Positions 1 through 11,325 are shown, numbered from the stretch's first letter. The stretch: 64,000 nucleotides of DNA from Callipepla californica brunnescens (GCA_023055505.1 JALIRH010000004.1:22253368-22317367), one strand, 5' to 3'. The notes: generated by a model from the sequence alone, not told the origin. Translations and numbers: made by a program.

Positions 1-360
1 TCTTCTCTCTTTTGCTTCTTAATCACCACACAAACTTCCAATTTTTAAGCAAATAAACATGGAAGCCCTATTTTATATCATCTATAGCTGAAGCTGGAGT
101 TCTTCTGTACAAGGAAATGGTTTCTTGTTATCAGAAGGTGACATCATTACTTTACAGTAAAAGCTTCAGCCTTATTTTGTTGGGGTTTTTTTTCAGTCTT
201 CTTTTCTTCCCCCATCTTGGAAACGGAAAGTGGGATAAGTCTTTGCATTTCCTTCAAAATGCCTCCCCCTCCTCCAAAGCAACATACCTGAGGATGGGGA
301 AAAGCCCTTCTATCAACTTACATGAGGCAACACAAATGTGAGAAAGGGCTTTAAATAACC

Positions 361-366
361 TTTATT
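361..366 (-). terminator. Distal candidate polyadenylation signal AATAAA
   Basis: Minus-strand AATAAA about 2.8 kb past the EXD2 stop. It could serve a long 3'UTR isoform. There is no supporting evidence beyond the hexamer. Confidence 0.2.
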
Positions 367-1985
367 CCCAAAGAACCAAAGGATATTGGGGTGGGGGAGC
401 AGGAAGGGAGGGGAGAAAGTGGGAGATGGGACAGTCTGCAACAGGCCATGGGAATGAGCAAGGCCACTAGGGACAGGTGTGAACTACTGTAGCATTACCC
501 CATGTAAAAATGCACCATTCTGCTCATCTGTGAAGTCACTTTTTAAGACTGATGTTTTCCTGCTTGGAAAGCAGTCTTCCTGGAGTCCTGAAAGAAGAAG
601 ATCCAAGAGCAGCATTGGAACCTGACACAGACCACAGATGCCACTCCATCAGCACACTGCATGCTGCTGAGGGCAGTGGTGGCTCCTTGTCCTCTGCCTG
701 TGCAAAGTCTCAGTCCTCGGAGGCATTTAGGCCCAGGACCAGAGCAGTGAGGTACTTCTCAGGGGTTACCATGTTGCCTTAACAAGGGAGGGAAAAAAAA
801 CCCACTAAAATCTATAAAATGAAGAAAACAAAACAAAACAAAACGCTGTGCAGAGTTCAGATTCTCTCTGGGGAGACAGAGTATGAGAAATACAACAGGC
901 AGACAGCTTCCATCCCCAGCATTAATGAGCAATGAACAGAGGAAATGCAAGGAGCCCACAGGGACATGCCTTAGCCCTGTCAGTCATGGAGGGTGACAGC
1001 TGAGACCTTTAAAAGCTGTCACAGGAAATCGAGGCCCTCCAAATGCCAAGCTTGTCAGCAGCATAATTAACATGTCATGTGTGGTCTGTTTGTAAGTGCA
1101 GCACTTACTGCAGCTCCAGCTCCAGGCTGTGGAAAATGCTGCTCTTCCTGGCGCTTCCTGCCCCATGGAATTATACCAAAGTCACTACACGGACAAGAAA
1201 AGTGTAGAGTTTGGGAAGATAGAGATCAGTTTGCATCTGCTACAGGAAGGCAAACCAACACACCAAAGGTACTGTTGTTCCTGCAGCTCCAGAGGAACAT
1301 CTCTGGAAACAGAACCCAGTGACATGCCCAGAAAAGTGCTGAGTAAGCTGTAAGTGCCAGAGCAGCAAGAAAGACCTCACGGTTTTCCAGCAGCACTACA
1401 AACATTGAAGTTACTTTGTTGTTATCACCTGGACTAGCAAGATTTCTGGGGTAAGCCCACTGGATTTTAAGAATAAAAGGAAGAAATCTGTAGCCTGATG
1501 GGTCCTCTCCCTTGTCATTCCCCTTCCCCATGGCACAGCCCAGCCTCAGGCTGAGAAGGTTTGCACTTAAAACTGCTCCAATAGGTCTCGGGGAGAGGGC
1601 TTCTAGAAGGTTCTCAGCACAGTTTTGGCATCCCAGGTTGCCTGTCAGTTCACAACAGCAGCAGATCTCATCCAGCAGCACCTGCATAGCTTCAAATGCT
1701 TTTTATCTCAATCAGGCTCTGCTACAGGGGTGGTTTTCACCCCTGGCCTGTGAAATTTCTTGAATTATCTGACAGCGTAGAATTTCCACCATAAACATAG
1801 CAAGCCCACGATTCTGTCCAAAAGGTATTATGAAACATGTATCAATTGTACTCACAGCACAAAGTATGGCAAGGGTCTCACTGAAATTTCTTTATAGAGG
1901 CTTGAAGAAGTTGACCAGTCTCATTCAGAAGTACAATCATCTCATGCAATCAAAATCATCAAAACTGATTTCAAAGAAAGGGGTA

Positions 1986-1991
1986 TTTATT
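1986..1991 (-). terminator. Candidate EXD2 polyadenylation signal AATAAA
   Basis: AATAAA reads on the minus strand here, about 1.17 kb past the EXD2 stop codon. It is the nearest canonical hexamer downstream of the stop. A variant ATTAAA lies at 2073-2078 and a further AATAAA at 361-366. Which is used cannot be told from sequence, and vertebrate EXD2 transcripts can have long 3'UTRs. Confidence 0.35.
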
Positions 1992-2089
1992 TTTATAAAG
2001 CTGTATTTTAACTAAGGTCTAACCCCAGGCAAAAAACACAAATACTTAAGAAAGTCAAGACAGCAGCACATTTTTAATAACAACAGTAA

Positions 2090-2310
2090 TAATTAGCACA
2101 CACTGCCTTAAGTTTTCAAAGATTTTTACAAAAACCTTAATTACTGAATCCTCACAACACCCTTGTGAGATAGGTAAGTACTATTAGTCCCATTTCAGAG
2201 ACAGGGAAACAGGCATGGAGAGAGTATGACCTGATCATCACCGCAAATCAAATCCAAGGAGAGAACATCTGAATTTCTATTTTCCTGCCACACATGATCT
2301 GACTTCTTAA
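2090..2310 (+). repeat. MIR-type SINE (ancient tRNA-derived core SINE)
   Basis: The block has the MIR core and 3' half in order: ATCCTCACAACA, then a TGAGATAGGTA segment, TACTATTAG, CCCATTTCAGAGA, GGGAAACAGGCATGGAGAGAG, then a weakly preserved GACCTGATCATCA, GAATTT and ATGATCTGACTTCT. These correspond to the familiar MIR order of CCTCACAACA, GAGGTAGGTACTATTA, CCCATTTTACAGA, GGAAACTGAGGCACAGAGAGG. It is plus-oriented, antisense to EXD2, and well preserved for such an old family. Confidence 0.8.
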
Positions 2311-3156
2311 ACAAACAAACAAACAAAAAAAAACCCCATGCTGGTCTGTAAATAAACTGTTTCTTATTCCGTTTAAGACACTTGGTTGAGTTTCACTCCA
2401 ACGTGAAACAGTACCTGCCAAGAGCTACTCACAACAAAAAAGTGGAATTGGGAAAAAAAAAAAAAAAACCTACACTTTTTACAGACTCTGTGCTGCTGGA
2501 AGCTGTTTTAGAAAAAGACTTGACTTAGATGCTTCCACACTGCCAGTGTCAAACAGTATCACTTCTTCTCAGGCAACAGGAAACTCACTGAGGCCTATTG
2601 CAATGCTGCAAAAACTTTGCGGAATCTCAAAAAAAAAAAAAAAATACAAAAAGTAAGGTTTCTTTGCTGCTTCCAAACAAGGAATCTCTCTAGTGGGGTA
2701 TCTTCTCCAGGAAGAACTCATGTGAGTACAACTGCACTGAAAGCAAAGAAAGATCTGTTATCAGGAGATGCTGGTGGTGCAGCCAAGGTGCACATCTATT
2801 TCTTGAAAACACATTCACGTATTGTGCTCTATGTTAAAAGAGATGGTCTGGAGGCACCAGACGTCTCAGGGATAGAAAATAATTGCCAGTAATCAATTAG
2901 AGCAGAAAAATTCCCTTAGCATATCATTCCTGCACTGAACTATCCAGTGACAGTCTAGGATTAAAAATTTCAAACCACCCGATAAAATTCAAGTCGCTGG
3001 ATTGACTCTTTGTAAAATGGCAGCTCTGGCAGACCCACCGCTGCCTGTACACAAAGCCAGGCTCTGATGTTAGTGGAGAAACAGAAATAAAAATAGCCTT
3101 TCCACCTTCAGTTACACATGTCCGATAGACACTATCTTAAGTCCAGGAAGTTAGTT

Positions 3157-3373
3157 TCACGACAGCTCGATCTGAAGATCCTCCCCGTACTTTCGGATCA
3201 GCTTTGTGTGGTTGTGGTCCACCGACCACTGCTCTGGGAGGTGTTTGGGCTGCATGCTGTCCAAGAAGTGCTGCCGCCAGCGTCTCTCCAACTCCATAAG
3301 GGAGCGTAGGCCTCCTTTAGCACAACATTGTACCACCTTCAGTCCATGTGGCACGTAGCTCTCGTTACAGATC
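3157..3373 (-). CDS. EXD2: EXD2 terminal coding exon 8 (residues 549-620 and stop)
   Basis: The acceptor GTCCTGGCAG precedes GATCTGTAACG. The translation ICNESYVPHGLKVVQCCAKG continues to HLPEQWSVDHNHTKLIRKYG and ends EDLQIELS and a stop, matching the mammalian C-terminus residue for residue over most of its length. The 3'UTR follows toward lower coordinates. Confidence 0.95.
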
Positions 3374-6300
3374 CTGCCAGGACAAAAGCAGAGTTTTCAC
3401 ACAAGCCCACTGTCAGAGACCAGTCTCATCTAAAAGGAGCAGCAAGATGCTGAAGATGCGTTCAGCTGCAGGGTTTAATTACAGCCACGCGGCAAGCTAA
3501 CCAGGAGGAAACCCAGGAGGGAGAAGTAAACCGTGCTTCAGTGCCAGACTGCTTTCTGGAACACAGCTACAGTGGGAAGCCTGGTTCTTTGAAATGAGAA
3601 AGTGTTATTCTTTTATAGCAATACTAAATAAAGCTCTCAAGGCCCATTACATGCTCCTCGGGAGACAGCAAATTTCCAAGGCAAGAACAATATGCTGCTC
3701 CAGAGCCTTGATCCTGCCTGCTGGATTCCCTGCCTGGATACGTACTGAGATGTAACGTTGGCACGTTACAAACAACAAGTGAGCTTAACAAGGCGAAAAT
3801 ATCTCTACGCAGTGAGAGATCAGATATTAGTTAAAAGATATTTGGGGATGCTGAGAGGAAGAGGGGGAGAGGAGACTTGTGGTATGCTTTGTCTTTCAGT
3901 CTCCCACTCTGACTTGCCCTTCAAAAGAAGTACAAAATAGTGGAAGGGAGGAGGGGGGAGTAAGAATGGATGGAGATTTCTGGAAAATAAATGGAAAGGG
4001 GAAAAAAAAAACAAAAAAAAAACAACAGGGGCTGCAAAGTCCACACACCACTGCCAGAGTGGGGGGGGGAAAGACAGTAAACAAAAACACAAATAAATCC
4101 AGGGTGTATCTGTCTGCTTAGAGACTCACAATACAGCACAGACAATTACCTTCTTTCTCTCCTTGATTTCCAGTTAAGTTTATCGGAGTACTATAAATCC
4201 AGACTCTGCAGGTTTGTATAAGTGATAAAGTTGTGTTTATAGAGGCTTATTTTTCCTGTGTAGAACAACTCCTAGTCTCAAATTCAGAAATTCTTTAACT
4301 TGACATTATTTTATGGAAGGTACTTCATATCCCAAGGAGACCAGCAATGGGTCTCATCTTTTTTTCATTTACAAGGCTTAGATGTCAGCATGTATGAACC
4401 TCAGCTCTACAAATGCTGCTGGATTTTAATTTGTTTTGCTTCATTCATATTTACCCAAGGCTCCTCGTGCAGACTCCCTTTCCCTGAATTTACCTGCTAA
4501 CATAAATAAATAAATGTTCCATCTACAGTTGGGTTTGCTGTACCTGGTTTCCAGACCAGCTGCTTCCTGCAGCATCTCTGGGGTCACCGCTTCTACATTA
4601 AAGAAGTCCTTGATGCCTTGCAGGAGTTCTGCCTTCCGAGGGTCTGGCAGGCTGTCTGCATTCAGCAGAGCTCGGGCCCCGGAGCGCACTTGCCTGCGCA
4701 GAGGGTCCTCCAGCAGACGCACTCCTTCCTCAGAGCCAATAGGAGCACCAAACTCCTCAGCCAGCCGCTGCTTGAGATGGTTGTCGTAGTAATTGGAGAT
4801 GGCGTGGCAGGAGGTGCAAAGCAGAAGCACGTCATGGGAGTTGTGGTCCTTCATCTGAATGGGGAAGTGCCTTCGGTACTCATGAGGAACGATGTTCTTC
4901 CTGGAGAAGAAGACGACAGTTCACTACATTTGTCTGAAGCTGCTACTCTCCAGCTCCTCCTCTGACCCACAGAAGTACAACTAACAATACTATAGTTGTA
5001 CTAAAGGACAACTAACACTATAGGTCCAGGAAAGCAAAGAACACTAGGGTCAAGACTCTCAACGCACTAAGAGGATCTGCAACTATTCACTTGTATTTCT
5101 CTCCACGGGTTTTCTATATATCTCTTTTTCCCCACTGTGACCTCACAGACTTCAGGTCACATAAACCTTTCCAAAAATCTAAGAACCGAATACTAGAAGG
5201 AATAGTGTATTTATTTTCAGAAGACGATGCCATGGGAACAGCATGTGTTCACAGACTGCTGCCCACTGCAATTAAAACTGCAAGATTATACATGTTCTCT
5301 CTGTGGGCCAATTCCTCCATCAGTAAGAAGAGGGAAGGTTAGCCTGCTCAGTGCCAAACTTCCCCAGAGGCAACTGATCATGGAGCATTCAAACAGCAAC
5401 AGACCATCCAGGATGTGAACAAACACTATGTTTCAAGCAACTAACTTCTGGATACCAAACTAGATGTGTCCTGTTTCAAAAGATGCATTTTTCACTTATC
5501 CCACTAAACAACTCACCGGATATAGGACTCCCGTTTGCCACATACAACACACAGGTTCTCTTTAACCATCAGATAATAATCAACTGCAGACTCGGGACGT
5601 CCAGAAGGCTCAAACCGCAGCTTCACAACAAAAGGCTCTGTGCTAACTAGATCTGAAAGAGGAAAGGCAAAGAGAGAATATTCGAGACAAACTGGTATTG
5701 AAATCTAGGATAAAGATGCTAGAACGAAAGAGACATTTAGAACAGCATTTCCAATAAAAAGGGTACCAAAAATTCACGCCCCATGAAAGAAATGCAGTAC
5801 AAAAGAGCTGTATTTCAAGCACCAACTGGAAAAACTGTATGCTCACCTCCAATCCCCTTGTCCAGGTACCACTGAGCTTTCTTGCGATCACAAGTGCACA
5901 AGGGCTGTCCATCTGGTGCATGCAGGAAGCAGTTGTCATACAGAGGAGATTTTCTGTAAATGAGAACATTGCAGAAACTATAATAGCACAGCAGAGTTCT
6001 CTATAGCGATGTGCTCCATACTGCAACTCATGCAGCCACCTCCAAACCAAGCATCAGCTACCCAAGCCCATGCTTCAGTGTGTGAATAAGATGTCTAAAA
6101 CTTAGTCTGAACACCAATTACTTCATTCTTCCAAGAGCCATGTAAAAACCAACCAACCAACCAAGAAACACTGTTGGATCACTGGCAATTCATACAGCAT
6201 TTGTTCAGCTCACTGTACGTTCACTCAGTGGAGCTCTATCAACTAAAAAATAAATTGATATGCAGTCTAGCTGAAGGATTTCTGCTGATGACCATGATTG

Positions 6301-9300
6301 TGGGTAGAAAAAAAAACAACACAGTAATGATATGGGAGGAATCTTTCCACCACACATCAATGATTCAGCTCAAACACCGTCATAATGAGAGTTCGTTCAA
6401 ACTAAACATTAGAAATGAAGAAAATGACTTTTGAAATCACATCCAATCTTACTACAGAACCAGTGTGCTGGAGATACTATAAAAACCAATGAGTCTACAG
6501 ATTTCTCATTAAATCAAGCATAGTTAAAAACAATAAATAGATAAACAAGCAAACACAGCAAGATCTCTGTCTAGCTTGGAATGCAATTTTGTTTAGATTT
6601 TAATCTTCCCCTGAGGTGTAGCCCTTGTGTTTTCTGTGACATAGGTTCCAAGTTTGAAAAAAAAACCAACAAAAAAACCTCTGAAGGGACCAACGTACAA
6701 CTCAATATTGTTGATGATTGATAAAGAAATCAGTATTATTGACGACATTACAATGTCTCCATTGCCAATCCAATAAACTTGAAAAGGAAAAAACAAATAC
6801 TGAAATGAACGTTTTTTTCTTCCCAAATAAAGTTAGTTACAGAAAATTTCAGTTCCTACATCCACATGATTTGTTTTATTAGAGTGCATCTAAGCAAAAC
6901 CAACCTGCTAGTTCTCTGTGTCTCCTACTGCACTAAAAGACCTTGAAGAAAACCTCTCTTTTTTTTTTTTTTTAAACAACTGAACTTGTAATAGCAAAAG
7001 GCCATAGGAATATAGGATTTCTCCTACAAAACAGCATGCTGGTTGGAGATCATAAATGCAGCAACAGCTACCTCTGCAAGGACAAAGTGGAACCATCCCC
7101 TCCTCTCTCCCTGGCCCACGCACAAGTGCAGAGCTCTGACACTGCTACAGATGGTTCTTCCTGCACTGCCTGGCACCTCACATCACCTTTCAGGTCTGCT
7201 CATTCACCTGACACCTCTGAACTATAGCAGCTCATGAGGCAGACCCTGTTCACAAGATCTGCTTTACCCAGTTGCCACCTTCTCCCTGGAGGAAACAAGG
7301 CACAGCTGTTGGGCAGTAAATGTCACCTGAGCAGCCAGCTCCCTCCCCTGCTGAGACTGTTCCTGAGCTAATGCCTTCCTATTACAAGAAAGGTAAAAAC
7401 CAAAGATATCCTCTCAGTCTTCTCACAACCTAATACAGATCTGAGTGCTCCTGTCAACTTCCAATAGAGGGAAGCCGAGAAAACAGAAATAGGATCTGGT
7501 TCTCATGACTGTTGGGACCTGGGTTTGCCTCCCTAGCTTGGATTGTCCTCTTTACTTCCTGCTCCGCTCATTAAATACCAAACAGTTTTCAGCTGTGGTT
7601 CAAGGACTAAAATTTACTTGGAGACTTACCTTGCAGAATATCCCACACCCAGAGGCTTTCGCTTCTGCCTCCGAGGATCTCTCACTTGCTGACTGCCAGA
7701 GGAATGGATGTTTGACAAAGATTTCCTGTTCTTTGCTTTCTGAGGGGAGCGTGCCTCTCCTCCACTCTTCTCCTCTCCTGTGCTGCCACTTTTTCTTCCT
7801 TTAAATGGGATATCCACCAAGCCTTGGCATTTACTCAATACTTTTTCCCAAACAGAAGCAGAGTTTTCACCTTCACACATAGCAGGAAGGCAGGCAAATC
7901 CCAGCAAATGGAGGAACAGAGCCACTGAAATCTGGGCATCCCTAGCAGCATAGAGAACCTGCCAAAAAGCGTAGACATTGAAATACTGGCAAATGGCAAA
8001 CACTCCAAAGCAACATCAGTCTTATACTAGACCCCACAAAGCCAGGAGCTGGCTTTATTTCCCTTCAAAAATCACACAAAGCTCTGGCAGTTAAGTGATA
8101 CTTCTCATACCACCACACATAACACATTTTAGGTCAGTCAGACCTGAAATGCTCACAGGTGCCTCCACACACTACCTACCATTCAACACGATTATTTGTC
8201 CTGTCACTCCCTCTACTGGTCACTGATTTTATAGACATTTGCAGCATGACTGAATAACGTGGGCAATTAGTGAAACCACAATAGCATGAAGATGGTGAAC
8301 ATGGCTTTGGCTTTCAGCATTTCTCTGATATTGTACTGGCTGCTATATATACTGGAGGGAAAAAAAATAAAGCAAGGATTTGGGTGCACTTCCAGGGACC
8401 TTGCCTTAAAGATCTTCAAAAATTGAAAGAAAGCAAGGGTCGAGAATTCAATGAGAATTACAGAAAACCATCTTCATGGAAAATAAGAGAAACTCAAGCA
8501 CAGAGTCCATAACTGACTTCAGATCACAGATGCACAAGAAGCTATTGAGGCAGAACTCAAAGAAAGCACAGATCTCCATATTACAATGCCTTTCCTCTCA
8601 CAAAAAAGGTTCCTTTCCCTCCCAAAACACTAAGTTAAAGTGGAAGACACACCTGATCTCGTGTCAGCTCTTCTGCCTCCCAGTTGCTGCAACGCATATG
8701 AGGAGACTTGTCAAGCGGGCAGTTCAGGACTTTTTCAGCTAAAGACTTAAGGCTAAGGCAGTTGTGAAGTAGATCCTTCCTTCAGTTTTAACAGAGAAAG
8801 TGAAACAAACATATTAAAAACATAACTAAACACTCATGCAAATTCAGATGGCCTCATACAGCCTGATTCTGCCAGAACACAGTGCACTTGATGCATGACT
8901 CCCACTCAAGCAGCATATAACTCGCTGCCTGTCAGCTTCACAGGCCCTCTCCCTCCCCTCCACGAAAACGTCCATCTTAGATTTGGCAATTATGTAGTGT
9001 CTGCAATGGGCAAAACAGGCAAGGCTAGGAGCTGGTAACATTCAAGATCGAAGTATTCTGCTCTAAACTACCTGCTTCCTTATAGAGAGATCTAGCATTG
9101 AGCAATGGACTGTCTGCCCCACAGATTCATAGGCTGCTAAGCAAACAGGTGGGACACGAGACATTTTCTGAGGAGCACAAGAGCCAGGAATGACTCAAGA
9201 GGAACCCCGACCTCTAGGGACAAGAAGTCTATCCTCTGCAATAGAAAGGCACCATCAGGTCAGCAAAATCATGCCCCACATCACTAACACCACTCATATA

Positions 9301-11309
9301 CCGAAAATGAAGAACACTCAAAGTAAAACATTTTATTTTAGGAGGGATGAGGAATGACATCACAACTGTAACCTATAAATGGAAGCACTGCCATTATAAA
9401 AGAATATTAAAACTAGTTTTAGTCACTTTTCAAGAAATACTGTCGTCCAACAGTTCCACTTACGTGCCACTATCATATCTACCTCATACCAGTAGGCAGA
9501 GTTCTCAACATCTATATACATGGTGATCACTCTGCAGGCATTATATCACAGTACTTGGACTTGACATGGGCTGAGGTACAATACGCAGAAAAGCCTTTAT
9601 GGGTATTACATGAGAAGAGTGACACAATTAACGTTCATGAAGATTTCCTTTTCTTTCAGGATACAAGCATGATGTGCTCTTGGGGTGCAGCTGTCAATGC
9701 TCATGCTTTCTGAGAGAGTGCCCAAAGATCTCCAGACCTACCTGCCTGGCATCATCCAGCACATGGAAACTACCTTTTAGACATTTAAACAAGACAAACA
9801 ATGCACTAGAAACATCTGTCTTCAGATACTCACCGCTGCCTCATGGCTATATACCGGAGATCCACGCTCCCTTTGACTAGAAGACTATAATCCTGAAGTA
9901 ACTTGCAAGCATCTTCCCAGCATCCTACTCCTACTTTCAACACAGCATCATCTGCCATGATGTCCAGAAGGGTCTTCGGAACAGGCTGTCCACCAGCAAC
10001 AAGCCTGGGCAACCGAACAAGAACGCAAAGGCCACTGGAGGAAGCCACCTGTAGGAGGGATACGGGATTTGCTTTTCCCTCCACAGATACCTGAAAGAAA
10101 GACAGAAAGCACCGGCTGGGTTTCAGCACTACTGGCAATGCTGCAGCTGGGATAAATTACAGAAGAGGCCGCCAAAGACAGGAAATACTTGTCACACTAT
10201 GCAGTCAAGAGTTGCTACATGTGTCTAATTTTTTTTTTCCCCTGAACCTTATGTGATCTGTTCCACAGCTTATTGCTACTGTCCTGCAGCAGCTACTTCT
10301 TGCCACACTCCTACAACAGAAATTACCCTCCTCAAACCCCATAGCTGAGCTGGCAGAAGAGAGCAGACACATTCCTTAACCCCTGCCAGCGCCAAGCCAC
10401 CCACTACGTAAGTGCTCATGGCAAATACATTGTTTCACTGCGGTTATACTGATGAATGTGGTGTGAATAAATTTCCAGCTAGAAATAATGGCAAAGTCGA
10501 GCTTTTAAATGACTCCAAGTCTGCACTGAGAGCTCACATAGGCGAATGCACAAGTGGAATCAGAACCCTGCTCTCTGGGACAGTCAGTGAGCTCTAGCTA
10601 CTATCAGTAGAAACCAGAATATGGTATCTTCTCATATCTTCTTTAAGAAATAGTTTCCCCGGTATGTAGCCAGACTTAAGATAGTGTAAATCCAAACCAC
10701 TTATAGAAAACTGCACTTAGAGACGTACGGCCCAAAAGCGCTCTGTATTTTGTATAATGTAACTATCACTGCAAGTTTAGAACCAGATTTATCGTGACAG
10801 TTCAGTAAGCAAATACAATTAGTGCATTAACAGCGTCTCAGCAGCAGGTTTCAATGGGTGGACAATGACGGTGAGCGGGTACCAGGCACCACGAGCATTC
10901 TGGCAACAACTCGCTCCTCCCCGCACGATTTCCTGCGGCAATTTGCACCCGAAAGGAAGGCGCTCCGATCACTCACCCACTCGCAGTCCATTCCAAGCAC
11001 CGGCCACTTCTGCAGCTCCTTCTTCAGCAAGGGCTCCACCAGCTCCCACTCCCGCTGCTCCGACACTACCGCTATGTCTGCGCCGAGGCTCCTCTCCACC
11101 CAGGAGAGGGTGCGGGGCGCGAAGAGGGGGAGCGCATCCCTTCCCCCCGCCTCGCTCGCTGTCCCCTCCGGCCGCTCCCGGGCCGCCTCGCCCCGCGGGC
11201 TCCGGCCGCGCTCCCTGCGGCGCTGGGCGGCCTTCCACAGGACCAGCCCCCCCGCGGCGATGCCCAGCAGGGCCGCCAGAGCCACGGGCACCGCCGCCTG
11301 CCTGGGCAT
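3157..11309 (-). CDS. EXD2: EXD2, exonuclease 3'-5' domain-containing protein 2 (complete, 8 coding exons)
   Basis: Coding exons, in transcript order on the minus strand: 11309-10977, 10090-9834, 8779-8653, 7958-7630, 5953-5847, 5652-5517, 4900-4544 and 3373-3157. They sum to 1863 nt, or 620 residues plus stop, against 621 in human EXD2. All junctions are GT/AG and keep the frame. Residues about 6-25 form a hydrophobic anchor followed by an Arg-rich stretch, fitting the known outer mitochondrial membrane anchor. The DEDDy exonuclease core shows Exo I (MDCEW, D108 and E110), Exo II (GVGCWEDA) and Exo III (YAARDAQ). The C-terminal half has CVVC, then HEY, then LCTSCH, which resembles an HNH-type metal-binding module. 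In vertebrates the protein is reported to act in mitochondrial RNA/translation homeostasis and in DNA end resection with MRE11. No frameshift or lost catalytic residue is seen. The start MPRQ is chosen by alignment with the mammalian N-terminus. Confidence 0.96.
3374..4543 (-). other. EXD2 intron between coding exons 7 and 8
   Basis: Donor GTACAG, acceptor TGGCAG, 1170 nt. It contains an A-rich purine tract around 3940-4030 and a G run near 4061-4069. No repeat family or RNA gene recognised. Confidence 0.85.
4544..4900 (-). CDS. EXD2: EXD2 coding exon 7 (residues 430-549)
   Basis: It starts KNIVPHEYRRHFPIQMKDHN and continues through HDVLLLCTSCHAISNYYD, giving the His-rich and CxxCH half of the HNH-like module. 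It then runs through a helical region (LLEDPLRRQVRSGARALLNA) to ETR. The acceptor is TTCTCCAG and the donor AG|GTACAG. It is the longest exon of the gene and very highly conserved. Reading through the donor gives a frame that ends after about 30 residues, so the splice is needed. Confidence 0.95.
4901..5516 (-). other. EXD2 intron between coding exons 6 and 7
   Basis: Donor GTGAGT, acceptor CTCCAG, 616 nt. Nothing further recognised inside. Confidence 0.85.
5517..5652 (-). CDS. EXD2: EXD2 coding exon 6 (residues 385-430)
   Basis: The acceptor CCTCTTTCAG precedes ATCTAGTTAGC. The translation is DLVSTEPFVVKLRFEPSGRP followed by ESAVDYYLMVKENLCVVCGKRESYIR. It holds the first CxxC (CVVC) of the putative HNH-like zinc module. 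The donor is CG|GTGAGT, phase 2. Confidence 0.94.
5847..5953 (-). CDS. EXD2: EXD2 coding exon 5 (residues 349-385)
   Basis: The translation KSPLYDNCFLHAPDGQPLCT then CDRKKAQWYLDKGIG is nearly identical to the mammalian protein and includes a conserved CTCD cysteine pair. The acceptor is CATTTACAG and the donor GGAG|GTGAGC, 107 nt, phase 1 at the end. It is too short to appear as a long open frame on its own. Confidence 0.94.
5954..7629 (-). other. EXD2 intron between coding exons 4 and 5
   Basis: Donor GTAAGT, acceptor TTACAG, 1676 nt. It contains short CCAA/AACC runs near 6150-6165 and a T run at 6959-6973. No gene or clear transposon seen. Confidence 0.85.
7630..7958 (-). CDS. EXD2: EXD2 coding exon 4 (residues 240-349, Exo III and linker)
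   Basis: It starts VLYAARDAQISVALFLHLLG, the Exo III motif with the DEDDy tyrosine and the last catalytic Asp. It then runs into a less conserved Ser/Lys/Glu-rich linker (KGRKSGSTGEEKSGGEARS) and ends with the conserved basic stretch RKPLGVGYSAR. The acceptor is TTTTGGCAG and the donor AG|GTAAGT. The linker is the most divergent part of the protein relative to mammals, as expected for a disordered hinge between the exonuclease and the C-terminal module. Confidence 0.95.
7959..8652 (-). other. EXD2 intron between coding exons 3 and 4
   Basis: Donor GTGTGT, acceptor TGGCAG, 694 nt. Nothing recognised inside. Confidence 0.85.
8653..8779 (-). CDS. EXD2: EXD2 coding exon 3 (residues 197-239)
   Basis: This exon was found by reading the minus strand between the flanking exons. 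It gives KDLLHNCLSLKSLAEKVLNC then PLDKSPHMRCSNWEAEELTRDQ, which matches the mammalian segment NNLLCNGLSLKSLAE...CSNWDAETLTEDQ at the same length. The acceptor is weak: ...GTTAAAACTGAAG has few pyrimidines near the AG, and a second AG lies 4 nt further in. Only the first AG keeps the frame. The donor is CAG|GTGTGT, phase 0. This is the part of the fold that leads into the Exo III helix. Confidence 0.93.
8780..9833 (-). other. EXD2 intron between coding exons 2 and 3
   Basis: Donor GTGAGT, 1054 nt. The acceptor is pyrimidine-poor. Nothing recognised inside. Confidence 0.82.
9834..10090 (-). CDS. EXD2: EXD2 coding exon 2 (residues 112-197, exonuclease core)
   Basis: The acceptor TTTCTTTCAG precedes GTATCTGTGG. 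The translation begins VSVEGKANPVSLLQ and ends YIAMRQR. It carries the Exo II segment LKVGVGCWEDACKLLQDY, in which the Asp after Glu is the third acidic ligand. The donor is CG|GTGAGT, phase 2. The match to the human exon is near continuous and without gaps. Confidence 0.95.
10091..10976 (-). other. EXD2 intron between coding exons 1 and 2
   Basis: Donor GTGAGT at 10976-10971, acceptor TTTCAG, 886 nt. The donor-proximal end is in the CpG island. Nothing recognised in the remainder. Confidence 0.85.
10977..11309 (-). CDS. EXD2: EXD2 coding exon 1 (residues 1-111)
   Basis: This exon encodes the initiator Met, the hydrophobic anchor (AVPVALAALLGIAAGGLVLW, about residues 6-25), the basic RRRER stop-transfer stretch, a low-complexity Arg/Gly/Glu linker, and the start of the exonuclease fold. 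It ends after the Exo I motif VLGMDCEW. The donor is TGG|GTGAGT, phase 0. Catalytic Asp and Glu fall at residues 108 and 110, the numbering used for human EXD2. The exon is very GC-rich because it lies in the promoter CpG island. A good acceptor (CTCTTCGCAG) sits at 11370-11365, so the transcribed exon probably begins at 11364 with a 55-nt 5' leader segment. Confidence 0.95.
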
Positions 11310-11325
11310 TCTGGAGCCCTTCGCT

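Larger units (their letters stand above)
1..3156. other. EXD2 3' flank / probable 3'UTR, no recognisable protein gene
   Basis: Downstream side of EXD2. Open frames here (for example 153 codons at 1226-1687 on the minus strand) show no recognisable domain or splice context. The tract has A-rich runs (2451-2468, 2628-2644) and one MIR-type SINE. Part is probably EXD2 3'UTR. Confidence 0.6.

Noticed and set aside
1226..1687. 153-codon open frame on the minus strand downstream of EXD2
   Set aside because: No recognisable domain, Cys/Leu-rich composition without a pattern, no splice or promoter context; it lies in probable 3'UTR and is most likely chance.
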